A stretch of 64,000 nt of DNA from an uncultured Candidatus Saccharibacteria bacterium (GCA_947425245.1 CANDYU010000005.1:1-64000), one strand, 5' to 3'; shown: positions 1 through 9,194, counted from the stretch's first letter. A program made the numbers and translations. Notes: generated by a model not told the origin, from the sequence alone.

Positions 1-314
1 ATAATCAAGACTAGAAAACCCAACCACACCTTCGACGCGGTGAAATGATAATATCCATGATAATATCCAATACATTGTAAGAGATTATTGATTAGAGTTT
101 AGTTTTAAGTAACTAGTTTCCTATGCTTTGGTAGTGGCTTTTATGGAAAAGTACTTTTGGCATGATGGGAAGGATAGTAGCCTAACTAGTTTTGATTGGT
201 ATTAATATATAATCATATGCTACATGAATATGACATTTGAGCTTTATGATAGTCGCCAAAGGATTATATAGTAGGAATATTTTGTTCTACAGAGAGTCAC
301 TTTTCTTATCTAAC
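1..314. other. AT-rich stretch without a recognisable gene
   Basis: No convincing reading frame, RNA gene or strong promoter is visible here. A 12-bp direct repeat (TGATAATATCCA) occurs twice in tandem around 46-69. The stretch lies downstream of the silent surface-protein fragment that follows it and may hold the remains of an eroded locus or the edge of a gene outside the window. Confidence 0.5.
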
Positions 315-536
315 CTAGTACGCCAGACAACGAATGGGGAAAGCGAGCCAGCGGTGGATTGGGCCGTTTGATGACAGGGGGTCATTAATATTAAAGGAGA
401 TGTAGTAACCCGATAAACCAGTTGATCCAGAGTGATAAACGGGAGAAGCACTAGAGGACCAGCCGCAACCGTTAACTCCAAGAAATCGACTGGAACTGTG
501 GTCGAGATTGACGAGCCCGCTACGGACGAGAGTACT
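315..536 (-). pseudogene. Silent 3' fragment of a FISUMP-like surface protein gene
   Basis: Read on the minus strand, a frame without any start codon runs from a TAA stop at 537-539 to a TAG stop at 315-317 and encodes about 73 residues. It contains GWSSSASPVYHSG, then LSGYYISFN, then HRWLAFPIRCLAY at the end. That ending pattern (N/H-RW-x-x-FPIRCLA) is what I expect at the C-terminus of Fibrobacter-succinogenes-major-paralogous-like (FISUMP, TIGR02145-like) surface proteins of Saccharibacteria. A related fragment lies at 40757-40990 and shares the last codons nearly base for base. There is no promoter, RBS or N-terminal part, so this is a gene remnant or a donor cassette rather than an expressed gene. 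Confidence 0.7.
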
Positions 537-564
537 TTAAACTGTATGTTATTTTGTGAAGCTC

Positions 565-601
565 AGAAAAATAGCTACCATTTACATAATGATAGCTATT
601 T
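565..601 (-). terminator. Rho-independent terminator after khpA
   Basis: An inverted repeat with AAATAGCTA at 569-577 and TAGCTATTT at 593-601 is followed on the minus strand by a run of T. It lies just downstream of the khpA stop codon. Confidence 0.6.
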
Positions 602-627
602 GATATTATGCCATACCGTAGCAAGAT

Positions 628-1053
628 TTAAATCTCGAGATCGTCAAGGTCAGCTAACTCAGCACGAGTTTTCTCAGCGAGTTCATTTTCGGATTCACCA
701 CCGTCGAGAGGAGCTTTATCTTCCATTTCGTCGGCGTTTAGATCTTCGACCGCCTCGGCGTCTTCACGGCTTTCATAGCTACGATGGCCACGACCGCCGT
801 CAATGTCATCGGTGTTAACTACTTTAAGATTGTAGCGGGCACCGTTCTTGGTTCCCAAAACACGCAACAGAGTACGGATGCTCTGAGCAGTAGCACCACG
901 TTTACCAATGACCCGGCCGACATCTTCAGGGTCGACGCTGAGTGACAAAAGTACTCCGCGCTCGTCAATTTCGCGATCGACAATAACTTTATCTGGATTA
1001 TTGACGAGAGTTTTTACGATATATTCTACAAATTGTTGGTCAATGGTTGCCAT
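628..1053 (-). CDS. khpA: KH-domain RNA-binding protein KhpA
   Basis: The 141-residue protein begins with a single KH domain (about residues 1-80) of the KhpA/YlqC family. The RNA-binding loop motif GKRG is visible in VGRVIGKRGATAQSIR. KhpA acts in the cytosol as a small-RNA/mRNA-binding partner of KhpB in Gram-positive bacteria. The C-terminal 60 residues are an acidic low-complexity tail rich in E and D, longer than in typical KhpA proteins of 75-80 residues. In Firmicutes and relatives khpA directly follows rpsP; here the pair is kept on the same strand but is split by a plus-strand gene at 1288-1902. The ATG is preceded by a weak purine-rich RBS (GGAGACC). The family call is confident; the role of the tail is unknown. 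Confidence 0.88.
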   Translation of the reverse strand: MATIDQQFVEYIVKTLVNNPDKVIVDREIDERGVLLSLSVDPEDVGRVIGKRGATAQSIRTLLRVLGTKNGARYNLKVVNTDDIDGGRGHRSYESREDAEAVEDLNADEMEDKAPLDGGESENELAEKTRAELADLDDLEI

Positions 1054-1164
1054 AAGGTCTCCAGTTTATTATGTACTATGTGTTTATTATATCACAAGCA
1101 CTTCAAAAACAACAAGTTTTGCTATAAAATCTTACCCGGAAGTTAAAAATGGAGGAAGTAAGCA

Positions 1165-1193
1165 TTGACTTTTTGGAGAACCTGTGCTATACT
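1165..1193 (+). promoter_or_regulatory. Family promoter copy 1 (TTGACT-17-TATACT)
   Basis: TTGACT at 1165-1170 is followed by TTTT, a 17-bp spacer ending in GTGC, and TATACT at 1188-1193. It is one of eight matching promoters on the plus strand and drives the secreted-protein gene at 1288. Confidence 0.75.
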
Positions 1194-1287
1194 GAAAAGG
1201 TAAGGCGTAAAACAGCTTATATTAATTTTTTGATGGGCTAAAACACCTTAGGTATCTATAAAATCGGTCTCATAATAGGAGGGAATT

Positions 1288-1902
1288 ATGATAAGAAGAA
1301 CTTTGAAGATGGTCGTGATGACTTCTGCGGTAGTTATTTTAAGCCTGCGAACTGCACCGGTCATGGCTGGGGATTCCTTTTGGGACGATCTCAAGGCGAC
1401 CGGCAAGGAGCTCTATCAGGACGCCAAGGAAAAGGCTCCCGAAGTCTATGATTCGGCAAGGGAGAAGATAGGCAATGCTTACGGTTATGCCGCCGATAAG
1501 GCCCCTGAGGTTTATGAAGGAGTTAAAGAAAAGGCGTGTGAGGCAGCAGAGACAGTTAAAGCCTTTCGACAGGATTCCGAAGATGAATTCAGAGAGTGGC
1601 TCGATGAGCAGATTGGCGTCAGTAATAGTGTTGAGCTGACTGACGGGCTTGAGGCTTCCTGTACAGAGACATCGAGCGAACATGAAGAGAGTCGAGCTTC
1701 TACTGTCGTTGTAGTTGAAATAACCACGGAAACTACATTAGGAGAGACGCCGGCGAAATCTACGGAAAAGACCATAGAGGAGCCAACTAGTGCAACACAA
1801 GGCAGGCACTCCGAAAGGGCATTACTAACGATGTTGACCTGCATGTTGGCTATCATGGTAGTCGTAGGTTGGGCATTAGTGGATAGACACAGACGTCCAT
1901 AA
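1288..1902 (+). CDS. Secreted or surface-anchored helical protein of unknown function
   Basis: I do not recognise a named family. The 204-residue protein starts with a signal peptide (about 1-27, ending PVMA), followed by an amphipathic helical region with repeated units such as YQDAKEKAPEVYDSAREK and YEGVKEKACEA (about 35-95). A Thr/Ser/Glu-rich stretch follows, then a C-terminal membrane helix (about 175-197, LLTMLTCMLAIMVVVGWAL) and a basic tail DRHRRP. This is the topology of a surface protein anchored at its C-terminus. A good RBS (AGGAGGG) precedes the ATG. The gene has its own family promoter and terminator and sits between rpsP and khpA on the opposite strand, so it looks like an inserted single-gene unit. 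Confidence 0.8.
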   Translation: MIRRTLKMVVMTSAVVILSLRTAPVMAGDSFWDDLKATGKELYQDAKEKAPEVYDSAREKIGNAYGYAADKAPEVYEGVKEKACEAAETVKAFRQDSEDEFREWLDEQIGVSNSVELTDGLEASCTETSSEHEESRASTVVVVEITTETTLGETPAKSTEKTIEEPTSATQGRHSERALLTMLTCMLAIMVVVGWALVDRHRRP

Positions 1903-1909
1903 GTATATA

Positions 1910-1940
1910 AACCCTTGGTGAAGGCCAAGGGTTGTTTTAT
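1910..1940 (+). terminator. Terminator of the secreted-protein gene
   Basis: AACCCTTGG at 1910-1918 pairs with CCAAGGGTT at 1925-1933 across a six-base loop and is followed by GTTTTATT. It lies 7 bp after the stop codon of the gene at 1288. Confidence 0.85.
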
Positions 1941-1953
1941 TGTCCAACATAAT

Positions 1954-1981
1954 CCTCCCCCCTCTTTTCAGAGGGGGGAGG
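1954..1981 (-). terminator. Strong GC-rich hairpin at the rpsP end
   Basis: CCTCCCCCCTC at 1954-1964 pairs perfectly with GAGGGGGGAGG at 1971-1981 across a six-base loop, 5 bp beyond the rpsP stop. No T-run follows on the minus strand, so it may be a pause site, RNA-stability element or partial terminator working with the next hairpin at 1910-1933. Confidence 0.5.
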
Positions 1982-1986
1982 AAGGT

Positions 1987-2352
1987 TTACGCTGTTGTGG
2001 TTTCTGCTGCATCACCAGCATCGCTTGCCGGTTCTTCTTTTGGCTGATTTTTACGCAACTTATCGGCGTGTTTAGCTTTGGCGTGCTTAGCTGGGGCTTC
2101 CTTGTACCATTTTGGCAAGGTAATTCCCTCTTTTTTCAAGACGAAGGCAACACGGCTGGAGGGCTGAGAACCATTCTTAAGGTAGAACTCAACCTTTTCA
2201 CGGTCGAGAACCACCTTCTTGGTTTCTGGGTTGTAATTGCCGACCTCGGCTACAACACTACCCGACAGAGGGTGGCGCTGTGATTCTTGGACGACTATCC
2301 GGTACACGGGGGCGTGTACGTGGCCATTACGCTGCATACGAATCGCAAGCAT
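1987..2352 (-). CDS. rpsP: 30S ribosomal protein S16
   Basis: The 121-residue protein starts MLAIRMQRNGH and carries the S16 core: YRIVVQES, then VGNYNPETKK, then the stretch from residue 50 with VEFYLKNGSQPS. S16 helps assemble the 5' domain of the 30S subunit. The normal core of about 80 residues is extended by a basic and then acidic tail (KHAKAKHADKLRK, then PASDAGDAAETTTA). The ATG has a good RBS (AAAGGAG). The gene has its own promoter, so it can be transcribed separately from rnc upstream. Confidence 0.96.
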   Translation of the reverse strand: MLAIRMQRNGHVHAPVYRIVVQESQRHPLSGSVVAEVGNYNPETKKVVLDREKVEFYLKNGSQPSSRVAFVLKKEGITLPKWYKEAPAKHAKAKHADKLRKNQPKEEPASDAGDAAETTTA

Positions 2353-2377
2353 ATTTTCTCCTTTAAGTTATTTTTTG

Positions 2378-2406
2378 ATTATAACAAAGATTGAACAGAT
2401 TGTAAA
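2378..2406 (-). promoter_or_regulatory. rpsP promoter
   Basis: On the minus strand TTTACA (2401-2406) and TATAAT (2378-2383) are separated by exactly 17 bp, upstream of rpsP. Confidence 0.7.
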
Positions 2407-2413
2407 GGATGAC

Positions 2414-3136
2414 TTATGACTCCTTCTTTTGTGCTTTAAGATATACTTTTACTCCTTCAGCAGCAGCATTTCCTTCGGCTTCCTGTTTAGAGTGTCCAGT
2501 ACCGGTACCCTTAAGCTGTTTACCTACATAGACGCCAACCGTAAAAATCTTGTCATGATCAGGGCCCTCCTCGCCTATAACGCGATAGCTAGGAGTGCAA
2601 CTATCGCTGTGCTGAGCCAATTCTTGGAGATAAGATTTCGGGTCGCGCCAACTACCATCCTCAAGAATCTTGTCAATTTTCACCAGAATCCATTTAGTAA
2701 TAAACTCGCGAGCAGTCTCGTACCCTTGATCAAGGTAAATTGCACCGATGACTGCCTCAAAGCAGTCGGCAAGAATTACGGCATGAGCACGATCAGAGCC
2801 ATGTTTTTCACCTTTAGAAAGCCGGACGAGCGGGCCATAGCCTAGTTCTTCGCCGGAAGCACCGATGCTCTCGGTCCGAACTAACGCAGATCGCCAGGCC
2901 GTCATGATCCCCTCTGGTTCGTCGTAAGTACGATACAAAAAGTCAGAAGTGACCAGCTCGAGTACAGCGTCGCCCAGAAATTCAAGACGCTCGTTATGCT
3001 CCTTGACGCTGGTCTTATGTTCGTTAACATAACTGCGATGAGTAAGAGCGGTAATTAAAAGATTAATATCATGAAATTCAAAACCAAGCTTTTCACGAGC
3101 AAAACTTTGATATTCATCGATTTGGCTGGGATTCAC
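2414..3136 (-). CDS. rnc: Ribonuclease III
   Basis: The 240-residue protein has the RNase III signature ERLEFLGDAVLEL near residue 47, with the conserved catalytic acidic residues (E and D of the signature, and the later DCFEAVIGAIY). A C-terminal double-stranded RNA-binding domain starts near residue 163 (DPKSYLQELAQ, later GTGHSKQEAEGNAA). It processes rRNA precursors and other double-stranded RNA. The start is GTG (NPSQIDEY follows), chosen because AAGGAGG lies 5 bp before it. It is downstream of the NUDIX gene with a 9-bp gap and is probably co-transcribed with it. Confidence 0.96.
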   Translation of the reverse strand: MNPSQIDEYQSFAREKLGFEFHDINLLITALTHRSYVNEHKTSVKEHNERLEFLGDAVLELVTSDFLYRTYDEPEGIMTAWRSALVRTESIGASGEELGYGPLVRLSKGEKHGSDRAHAVILADCFEAVIGAIYLDQGYETAREFITKWILVKIDKILEDGSWRDPKSYLQELAQHSDSCTPSYRVIGEEGPDHDKIFTVGVYVGKQLKGTGTGHSKQEAEGNAAAEGVKVYLKAQKKES

Positions 3137-3145
3137 TTAACCTCC

Positions 3146-4331
<1,186 letters not shown>

Positions 4332-4343
4332 ATACCTTCCCTT

Positions 4344-4604
4344 TTATTTAGATTTTTTAGCGTTAGTGACTTTAGTGGTGGTTGTTTTCTTCGCGGTGCG
4401 TGATTTTGCAGCCTGCTTTTTTGCTTTGACCGTCTCGGTCGAAGCTGGCTTAGTGGTTTTAACTTTAAGATTTGGGGTTTGTTTAGCAGTTTCAAAAGCC
4501 TTGACTGGAGAAGTACGGTTTACCGCACGGGCCAATTTCAAACGTAGATGGCTACGGCGAAGTCCAGTCTTACGAGGGCTACTCTGTTTTTTAGGTTCAG
4601 GCAT
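4344..4604 (-). CDS. rpmF: 50S ribosomal protein L32 with a Lys/Ala-rich tail
   Basis: The start MPEPKKQSSPRKTGLRRSH matches the L32 pattern found in Saccharibacteria (PEPKK, SPRKTGLRRSH, LKLARAVN). The ATG at 4604 is chosen over the upstream in-frame ATG because AAGGAGC lies 6 bp before it. The L32 core is about 45 residues; the remaining 40 are a histone-H1-like tail of Lys, Ala and Thr. It is the first gene of rpmF-nusB-nudix-rnc. The typical zinc-binding cysteines of L32 are absent, so it would be a C-minus form. Confidence 0.8.
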   Translation of the reverse strand: MPEPKKQSSPRKTGLRRSHLRLKLARAVNRTSPVKAFETAKQTPNLKVKTTKPASTETVKAKKQAAKSRTAKKTTTTKVTNAKKSK

Positions 4605-4636
4605 AATGCTCCTTGTTAATATAAGATTCTCAGTTG

Positions 4637-4665
4637 ATTTTATCACATTTTATTCTCTATCGCAA
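4637..4665 (-). promoter_or_regulatory. rpmF operon promoter
   Basis: On the minus strand TTGCGA (4660-4665), a 17-bp spacer ending TGTGA, and TAAAAT (4637-4642) precede rpmF. Confidence 0.65.
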
Positions 4666-4678
4666 GAGTATTTTACAA

Positions 4679-4706
4679 AGAAAGAGCTCCTCGTTACCGG
4701 GGAGCT
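4679..4706 (-). terminator. Terminator after the JAMM-like gene
   Basis: AGCTCCTCG (4685-4693) pairs with CGGGGAGCT (4698-4706) with a four-base loop and one G-T pair; a T-rich stretch follows on the minus strand. It lies 5 bp after the stop codon of the gene ending at 4712. Confidence 0.75.
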
Positions 4707-4711
4707 AATAT

Positions 4712-5497
4712 CTAATCTAGCGGCTGCTTGCTGTAGACTAGATGGAATTTGTCGGCGAGATGAAAAAGCAGGGCGTCAGTCGTATAACGAACCTCCTTGC
4801 CATCTGGGCCCGTTTCGACGCGAGCATAGGCCGGGCCTAGATAGCCCGCGTTTGTGCTATAATTATACATCGCATCCGGATCACTCCACTCATATCTATC
4901 TTTCACCTCAATCGAGTATATGTGATCTCTACTAACCACGATACCCTGGCCAACTTCAAGCTGACTGCAAAGCCACAGATCAGTGCTTGAGAACGGCACA
5001 TCAGCATTGGGATGATTGTGGATAAGAATCTCCCCTTCTACCTGTTTTAGCTGCTGGAATTGCTCATCCTCCAGCAATGCATAATCCTTCTGCTGGCTCG
5101 TTTGTTCGAAGAGCTTTTGGCCATCAGCCGTAAACACTACGATGATCTCGTAGGGCTCGTAGCGGAGGTTTTCGATCACCTCTGCGATAGTTTCGCCGTG
5201 ATTACCAGACGAGCTTGGAGTCTGACACGAAGCAACAGCAGGAATCGTCGCTTGCGGGTCGCCGTCCAGCGAGTCTTCAGTTTCCAGAGTAATTGCGGGC
5301 CTTGAGTTGCTACCTTGACCAACGTCTTCGGTAGAGTTCTCAGCCATCCCAAGAGCCGGAACCTCGACCTCCGTCGATATTTCTGACGTACTAGGCGTGT
5401 CCGGTAAAAACAATGCTATCCCAACAAGCATTCCAGAAACAATAATCAATGCAGCAATCCAACACCGGATTGCTATCTTCTCTATTTTGCTGCCCAT
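4712..5497 (-). CDS. Membrane-anchored protein with a JAMM/MPN-like motif
   Basis: The 261-residue protein has an N-terminal membrane anchor (about residues 9-31, IAALIIVSGMLVGIALFL) and a polar linker. Its C-terminal domain contains EILIHNHPNADVPFSSTD. The spacing H-x-H-x10-D, with an upstream Glu in VEGE, fits the JAMM zinc-metalloprotease motif seen in RadC and JAB proteins. The anchor suggests that the domain faces outside, which is unusual for this fold. The start ATG at 5497 is chosen because GAGGAAGGTG precedes it; an earlier in-frame ATG at 5608 has no RBS and would place the promoter inside the gene. Peptidase activity is inferred from the motif only. Confidence 0.65.
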   Translation of the reverse strand: MGSKIEKIAIRCWIAALIIVSGMLVGIALFLPDTPSTSEISTEVEVPALGMAENSTEDVGQGSNSRPAITLETEDSLDGDPQATIPAVASCQTPSSSGNHGETIAEVIENLRYEPYEIIVVFTADGQKLFEQTSQQKDYALLEDEQFQQLKQVEGEILIHNHPNADVPFSSTDLWLCSQLEVGQGIVVSRDHIYSIEVKDRYEWSDPDAMYNYSTNAGYLGPAYARVETGPDGKEVRYTTDALLFHLADKFHLVYSKQPLD

Positions 5498-5558
5498 CTT
5501 TTTCACCTTCCTCTCTTTTTTCTTAAACTGCAACGCCACAGGGGCAGTATCTGTTTCT

Positions 5559-5587
5559 ATATTACCATTATTTTTAATATTGGTCAA
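5559..5587 (-). promoter_or_regulatory. Promoter of the JAMM-like gene
   Basis: On the minus strand TTGACC (5582-5587), a 17-bp spacer and TAATAT (5559-5564) precede the gene starting at 5497. Confidence 0.7.
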
Positions 5588-5686
5588 GTAGAAAAATACT
5601 AAAAACATGGCAACATATAATGATGCCAGTTAAAAGGGTGCAGCATATAGCTACACCCAAATCTTAAGCTTTCCGTTGTTGATGCA

Positions 5687-8677
5687 CTAAACGACGATAT
5701 TGATCAGTTTGGCATTCTTAGGGATGATGACCTTACGAATCTCATGATCCTGGATAAATCTTTGGACATTGGGGTCGGACAGAGCCAATTCCTGAAGCTT
5801 TGATTCGTCGGTTAAGTCTTCAGTGCTAACCATGAGGCGACCACGGAGCTTGCCGTTAACCTGAACGACAACCTCAACCTGATCCGATATGAGATATGCC
5901 TCGTTCCAAACTGGCCACACATCACCAGAAGCCATCTTTTCGAGCATTTCAGAAGCTAGGTGAGGAGCAAATGGCTTGAGAAGTTTAGCCAAAACAATGA
6001 CATCTTCATGACTTACGCCAACCTTATAAAGCTCATTGACATACTCCATAAGTGCGGCGACGGCGGTGTTGAAACTGCAGCGATGAATATCTTCGGTAAC
6101 TTTCTTAATCGTGGCATGACGCAAGGTGATGGTCGTATCGGCAGAAGCAGACGAGACATCTTGGCCAAAACAGAGATTCCAACAACGATTCAGGAAGCGA
6201 TATACGCCGCCAATCGCTTTAGTATCCCAGGCTGCATCTTGATCGTACGGACCAATAAACATCTCGTAAGTACGGAGAGTGTCAGCTCCATAGCCGCTTT
6301 CGATAACTTCGAGCGGATCGATAACATTGCCCTTGGATTTCGACATTTTCTTGCCGTCCGGGGCGTTAATATAGCCATTATAGAGCAGCTTTTTAATCGG
6401 CTCTCGGAAAGGTAAATAGCCCTGGTCGGCGAAGAACTTACACCAAAAGCGGATATAGAGTAGGTGAGCAACAGCATGGTCGCCGCCAACATAAACATCG
6501 GTAGGTGCCCAGTATTTAATGGCTTCGGGATCCCAAGCCGCCTTTTCGTCGTGCGGGCTAGTATATCGCCAGAGATACCAGCTCGAACAAGCATAACCGT
6601 CAAGCGTGTCAGTCTCGCGAGTCATTTCTTCGCCATCGATTGTCACCTTGAGCCAGTCTTCGGCCTTGGCAAGTGGTGAACGCCCAGAATCGTCAGGCTG
6701 ATAATCGACCACTTCTGGATGCATGACCGGAAGCTGATCCTCGGGAATTGGGTGTACATTACCAGCTTTATCGTAGGCGACTGGAATTGGACAGCCCCAA
6801 TAGCGTTGACGAGAGATCAGCCAGTCACGCATCTTATAGGTAACTTTAGGCTGGCCAACGCCGATTTGTTCGAGCCAAGCAACAACCTGTTCGCGAGCAT
6901 CTTCGGTACGGATACCATTGAATTGTTCCGAATTGATTAACTCGCCCTCGCCATGATAACAACGCGAGTCATCGTTGCTATTTTCAGGCTTTTCAACCAC
7001 TGCAACGACCGGTAAATCAAACTTCTCAGCAAAGGCAAAATCACGCTCGTCATGAGCCGGAACCGCCATAATAGCACCGGTGCCATAGCCCATCAAGACA
7101 TAGTCGGAAACCCAAATCGGAATCTTCTTCCCGGTGGCCGGATTGATTGCGTAGCTACCGGTAAAGACACCGGTCTTTTCCTTGTTTTCTTGGCGTTCGA
7201 TTTCGGATTTCTTGAGAGCATCAACACAGTATTGAGAGACCTGCTCGCGAGTATCGTCGTTGACAAGATATTTAGTCATTGGATGTTCGGGGGCGAGCAC
7301 AAGGAAGGTGGCACCAAAAATCGTATCAGGACGAGTAGTAAAGACGGTAATATTACTCATGTTGAAGCTACCACCATCTTGTTCGAGAGAACCACTCGCA
7401 CGCCCGTCTTTACGGGGTGCCCATTCTGCTCGCTCGGCTTTCGCTCGCTTTATTCTCTCTCTCAAGACGCTGTCAACTTCAATATCGGGTTTGTTGCTGT
7501 ATAATTGCTGAATACGGCTAAATCCGAGCTGAATCTCATTCCGCATTCGTTCATCCCCCATCAATAGCTCATCATGCGTCAACCATAAGGTATCTTGCGT
7601 AGCTTTCTCTTCTTCAGATACTTCGTCGCGTTCAGTGTTTTTTAGTGTGCAATAAACTTGGGTTGCCTCAACCTCGCGATTGACATCCTTATGCTCAGCA
7701 TAGAAACTTGCCCGATATTGACCCAACATAGCCTCAAAATTGAGATTCTTGTAGCCAGTTTCTTCTAAGACCTCGCGGCGAGCGGCAGACTCTGGGTTTT
7801 CGTCAGCCTCAATGCCACCAATAACCGGCGAGACGCAAGCCATCTTTTTATAGCTGATAACTAAATACTTGTCGGTTTTCGGATCGTAAACAAAGGCCTG
7901 AACCGTACGACGCCTGGTATCCTTCTTCCCCTCGCGAGGCGGTTCGCCTACAAACCTCGGACCACCATCAATCTCAAACCTGATCTCAGCACCAACCGAG
8001 CGACCGATCCAGTTCTTTTGCATGGTCTTAATTTTCTCGGGCCATTCGACTTCGTCCAGGGTATCTAGCAACTCATCAGCATACTCGGTAATTTTGAAGA
8101 ACCATTGTTTCATCTTCTTCTTTTCGACCTCATGACCACAACGCCAGCAATGGCCATTCTCAACTTGTTCGTTAGCAAGAACAGTCTTATCAACTGGACA
8201 CCACCACTGGTAGGACTCTTTTTGATAGGCTAAGCCAGCCTTGTAGAGTTGCAAGAAGCACCACTGCGTCCACTTATAATATTCTGGGTCGGAGGTGTTA
8301 ATCTCGCGACTCCAATCTATGGCATAGCCGAGTTTTTTGGCTTGGTTGCGGAAGTTTTGGATATTAGTGGCAGTAGCTACCTGAGGCGAAATGCCAGTCT
8401 TGATAGCGTAGTTCTCGGCCGGCAAACCGAAAGTATCATAGCCAAAAGGACGCAAGACATTAAGCTCTTGTTGCGTATAGAAACGAGTGAGAACATCGAC
8501 AATGGTGAAGTTACGGACATGCCCAACATGCAAGCCAGCTCCGGAGGGATAAGGAAACATTTCGGCAAGGTACTTCTTCGGCTGCTGGGCGTTAATAGGA
8601 CCAGTTTTAAACGCTGCGGTTTCATCCCAGATTTTTTGCCATTTTTGTTCGATTTTCAGTGGGTCGTATCTATCCAT
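5687..8677 (-). CDS. leuS: Leucyl-tRNA synthetase with an inserted NUDIX domain
   Basis: The 996-residue protein charges tRNA-Leu. The class I HIGH motif appears as HVGH (about residue 50) and the KMSKS loop as KKMSKSKGN. A zinc-knuckle-like CWRCG is near residue 177. The CP1 editing domain opens at NWIGRSVGAE (about 222) but is interrupted after FEIDGG by roughly 200 extra residues (about 240-440, DNA about 7358-7960). It resumes at TVFTTRPDTIFGATF. The insert holds a complete NUDIX domain with a perfect box (G-GIEAD-E-NPESAAR-RE-VL-EE-TG, about 287-309) and a charged linker. LeuRS is normally 800-880 residues long. The gene is single, open and apparently leaderless. The LeuRS assignment is certain; what the NUDIX domain does is unknown. 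Confidence 0.97.
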   Translation of the reverse strand: MDRYDPLKIEQKWQKIWDETAAFKTGPINAQQPKKYLAEMFPYPSGAGLHVGHVRNFTIVDVLTRFYTQQELNVLRPFGYDTFGLPAENYAIKTGISPQVATATNIQNFRNQAKKLGYAIDWSREINTSDPEYYKWTQWCFLQLYKAGLAYQKESYQWWCPVDKTVLANEQVENGHCWRCGHEVEKKKMKQWFFKITEYADELLDTLDEVEWPEKIKTMQKNWIGRSVGAEIRFEIDGGPRFVGEPPREGKKDTRRRTVQAFVYDPKTDKYLVISYKKMACVSPVIGGIEADENPESAARREVLEETGYKNLNFEAMLGQYRASFYAEHKDVNREVEATQVYCTLKNTERDEVSEEEKATQDTLWLTHDELLMGDERMRNEIQLGFSRIQQLYSNKPDIEVDSVLRERIKRAKAERAEWAPRKDGRASGSLEQDGGSFNMSNITVFTTRPDTIFGATFLVLAPEHPMTKYLVNDDTREQVSQYCVDALKKSEIERQENKEKTGVFTGSYAINPATGKKIPIWVSDYVLMGYGTGAIMAVPAHDERDFAFAEKFDLPVVAVVEKPENSNDDSRCYHGEGELINSEQFNGIRTEDAREQVVAWLEQIGVGQPKVTYKMRDWLISRQRYWGCPIPVAYDKAGNVHPIPEDQLPVMHPEVVDYQPDDSGRSPLAKAEDWLKVTIDGEEMTRETDTLDGYACSSWYLWRYTSPHDEKAAWDPEAIKYWAPTDVYVGGDHAVAHLLYIRFWCKFFADQGYLPFREPIKKLLYNGYINAPDGKKMSKSKGNVIDPLEVIESGYGADTLRTYEMFIGPYDQDAAWDTKAIGGVYRFLNRCWNLCFGQDVSSASADTTITLRHATIKKVTEDIHRCSFNTAVAALMEYVNELYKVGVSHEDVIVLAKLLKPFAPHLASEMLEKMASGDVWPVWNEAYLISDQVEVVVQVNGKLRGRLMVSTEDLTDESKLQELALSDPNVQRFIQDHEIRKVIIPKNAKLINIVV

Positions 8678-8684
8678 AGGTAAA

Positions 8685-8692
8685 ATTATAGC
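8685..8692 (-). promoter_or_regulatory. Extended -10 of leuS, implying a leaderless mRNA
   Basis: TGCTATAAT on the minus strand ends 7 bp before the leuS ATG (8677), which would put the transcription start at or beside the start codon. No RBS or strong -35 is seen. Confidence 0.65.
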
Positions 8693-8739
8693 ACTAAAGG
8701 CCCGAAAATACTATCTTGAGAGAATGTATTTTATAATGC

Positions 8740-8768
8740 TTGACTTTTTTGCTAATGTGTGCTACAAT
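8740..8768 (+). promoter_or_regulatory. Family promoter copy 2 (TTGACT-17-TACAAT)
   Basis: TTGACT at 8740-8745, then TTTT, a 17-bp spacer ending GTGC, and TACAAT at 8763-8768. The 19 bases from TGTGC onward are the same as in copy 7 inside nifU. Confidence 0.8.
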
Positions 8769-8830
8769 GAAATTATAGGCCTGGGAATATGGGCCTTAGG
8801 TTTGGCTTGCCACGGAAAGGGGTGATAGAT

Positions 8831-9130
8831 GTGGAAGGCTATAATAACGGAATTGTAAGAGTAGATCAGTGTGGTTCGACATTTTATACGGTCTGCTTTT
8901 CACCGGCAATCTGTAATGTTTCGCAAGCGTCGGAACATTACGCAGAAGTAATGGATGTCTGCTCGCAGGAAGTACAGGCATCACACGGTGCTGTAATCTT
9001 TGATTTCAAGCATCTTGATTATGGCGTTTTGCCCGTACTTTATAATCCGCAGATTCAGACTGCGGACTACCAGATCGAAGATTCCTTAAAGTCCATTGCG
9101 GATGTCATTGCGAAAAGCAGGATGTATTGA
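8831..9130 (+). CDS. Small hypothetical protein
   Basis: I do not recognise this protein of 99 residues (start EGYNNGIVRVDQCG after the initiator). It is soluble, with mixed helix and strand character and three Cys in the first half. The GTG at 8831 is chosen because GGAAAGGGG ends 8 bp before it; an in-frame ATG at 8789 lies only about 14 bases after the expected transcription start and has no RBS. The gene is driven by family promoter copy 2 and ends in a terminator, so it forms a self-contained transcription unit on the strand opposite to leuS. Confidence 0.65.
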   Translation: MEGYNNGIVRVDQCGSTFYTVCFSPAICNVSQASEHYAEVMDVCSQEVQASHGAVIFDFKHLDYGVLPVLYNPQIQTADYQIEDSLKSIADVIAKSRMY

Positions 9131-9159
9131 TATGCTGATGGACAGGAACGCTTGAGCCG

Positions 9160-9184
9160 TGCCGATGAATGGTGCGGCATTTTT
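9160..9184 (+). terminator. Short terminator after the small hypothetical gene
   Basis: TGCCG (9160-9164) pairs with CGGCA (9175-9179) and is followed by TTTTT. The T-run abuts the extended -10 of the next gene. Confidence 0.55.
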
Positions 9185-9185
9185 A

Positions 9186-9194
9186 TGCTATAAT
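9186..9194 (+). promoter_or_regulatory. Extended -10 for the 400-residue hypothetical gene
   Basis: TGCTATAAT at 9186-9194 follows the preceding terminator directly and lies 22 bp before the ATG at 9217. No convincing -35 is present. Confidence 0.55.

Noticed and set aside
432-818. A 128-residue plus-strand frame across the silent fragment and khpA
   Set aside because: It has no RBS, is low in family-like features, and runs antisense to khpA, whose KH motif is unmistakable.
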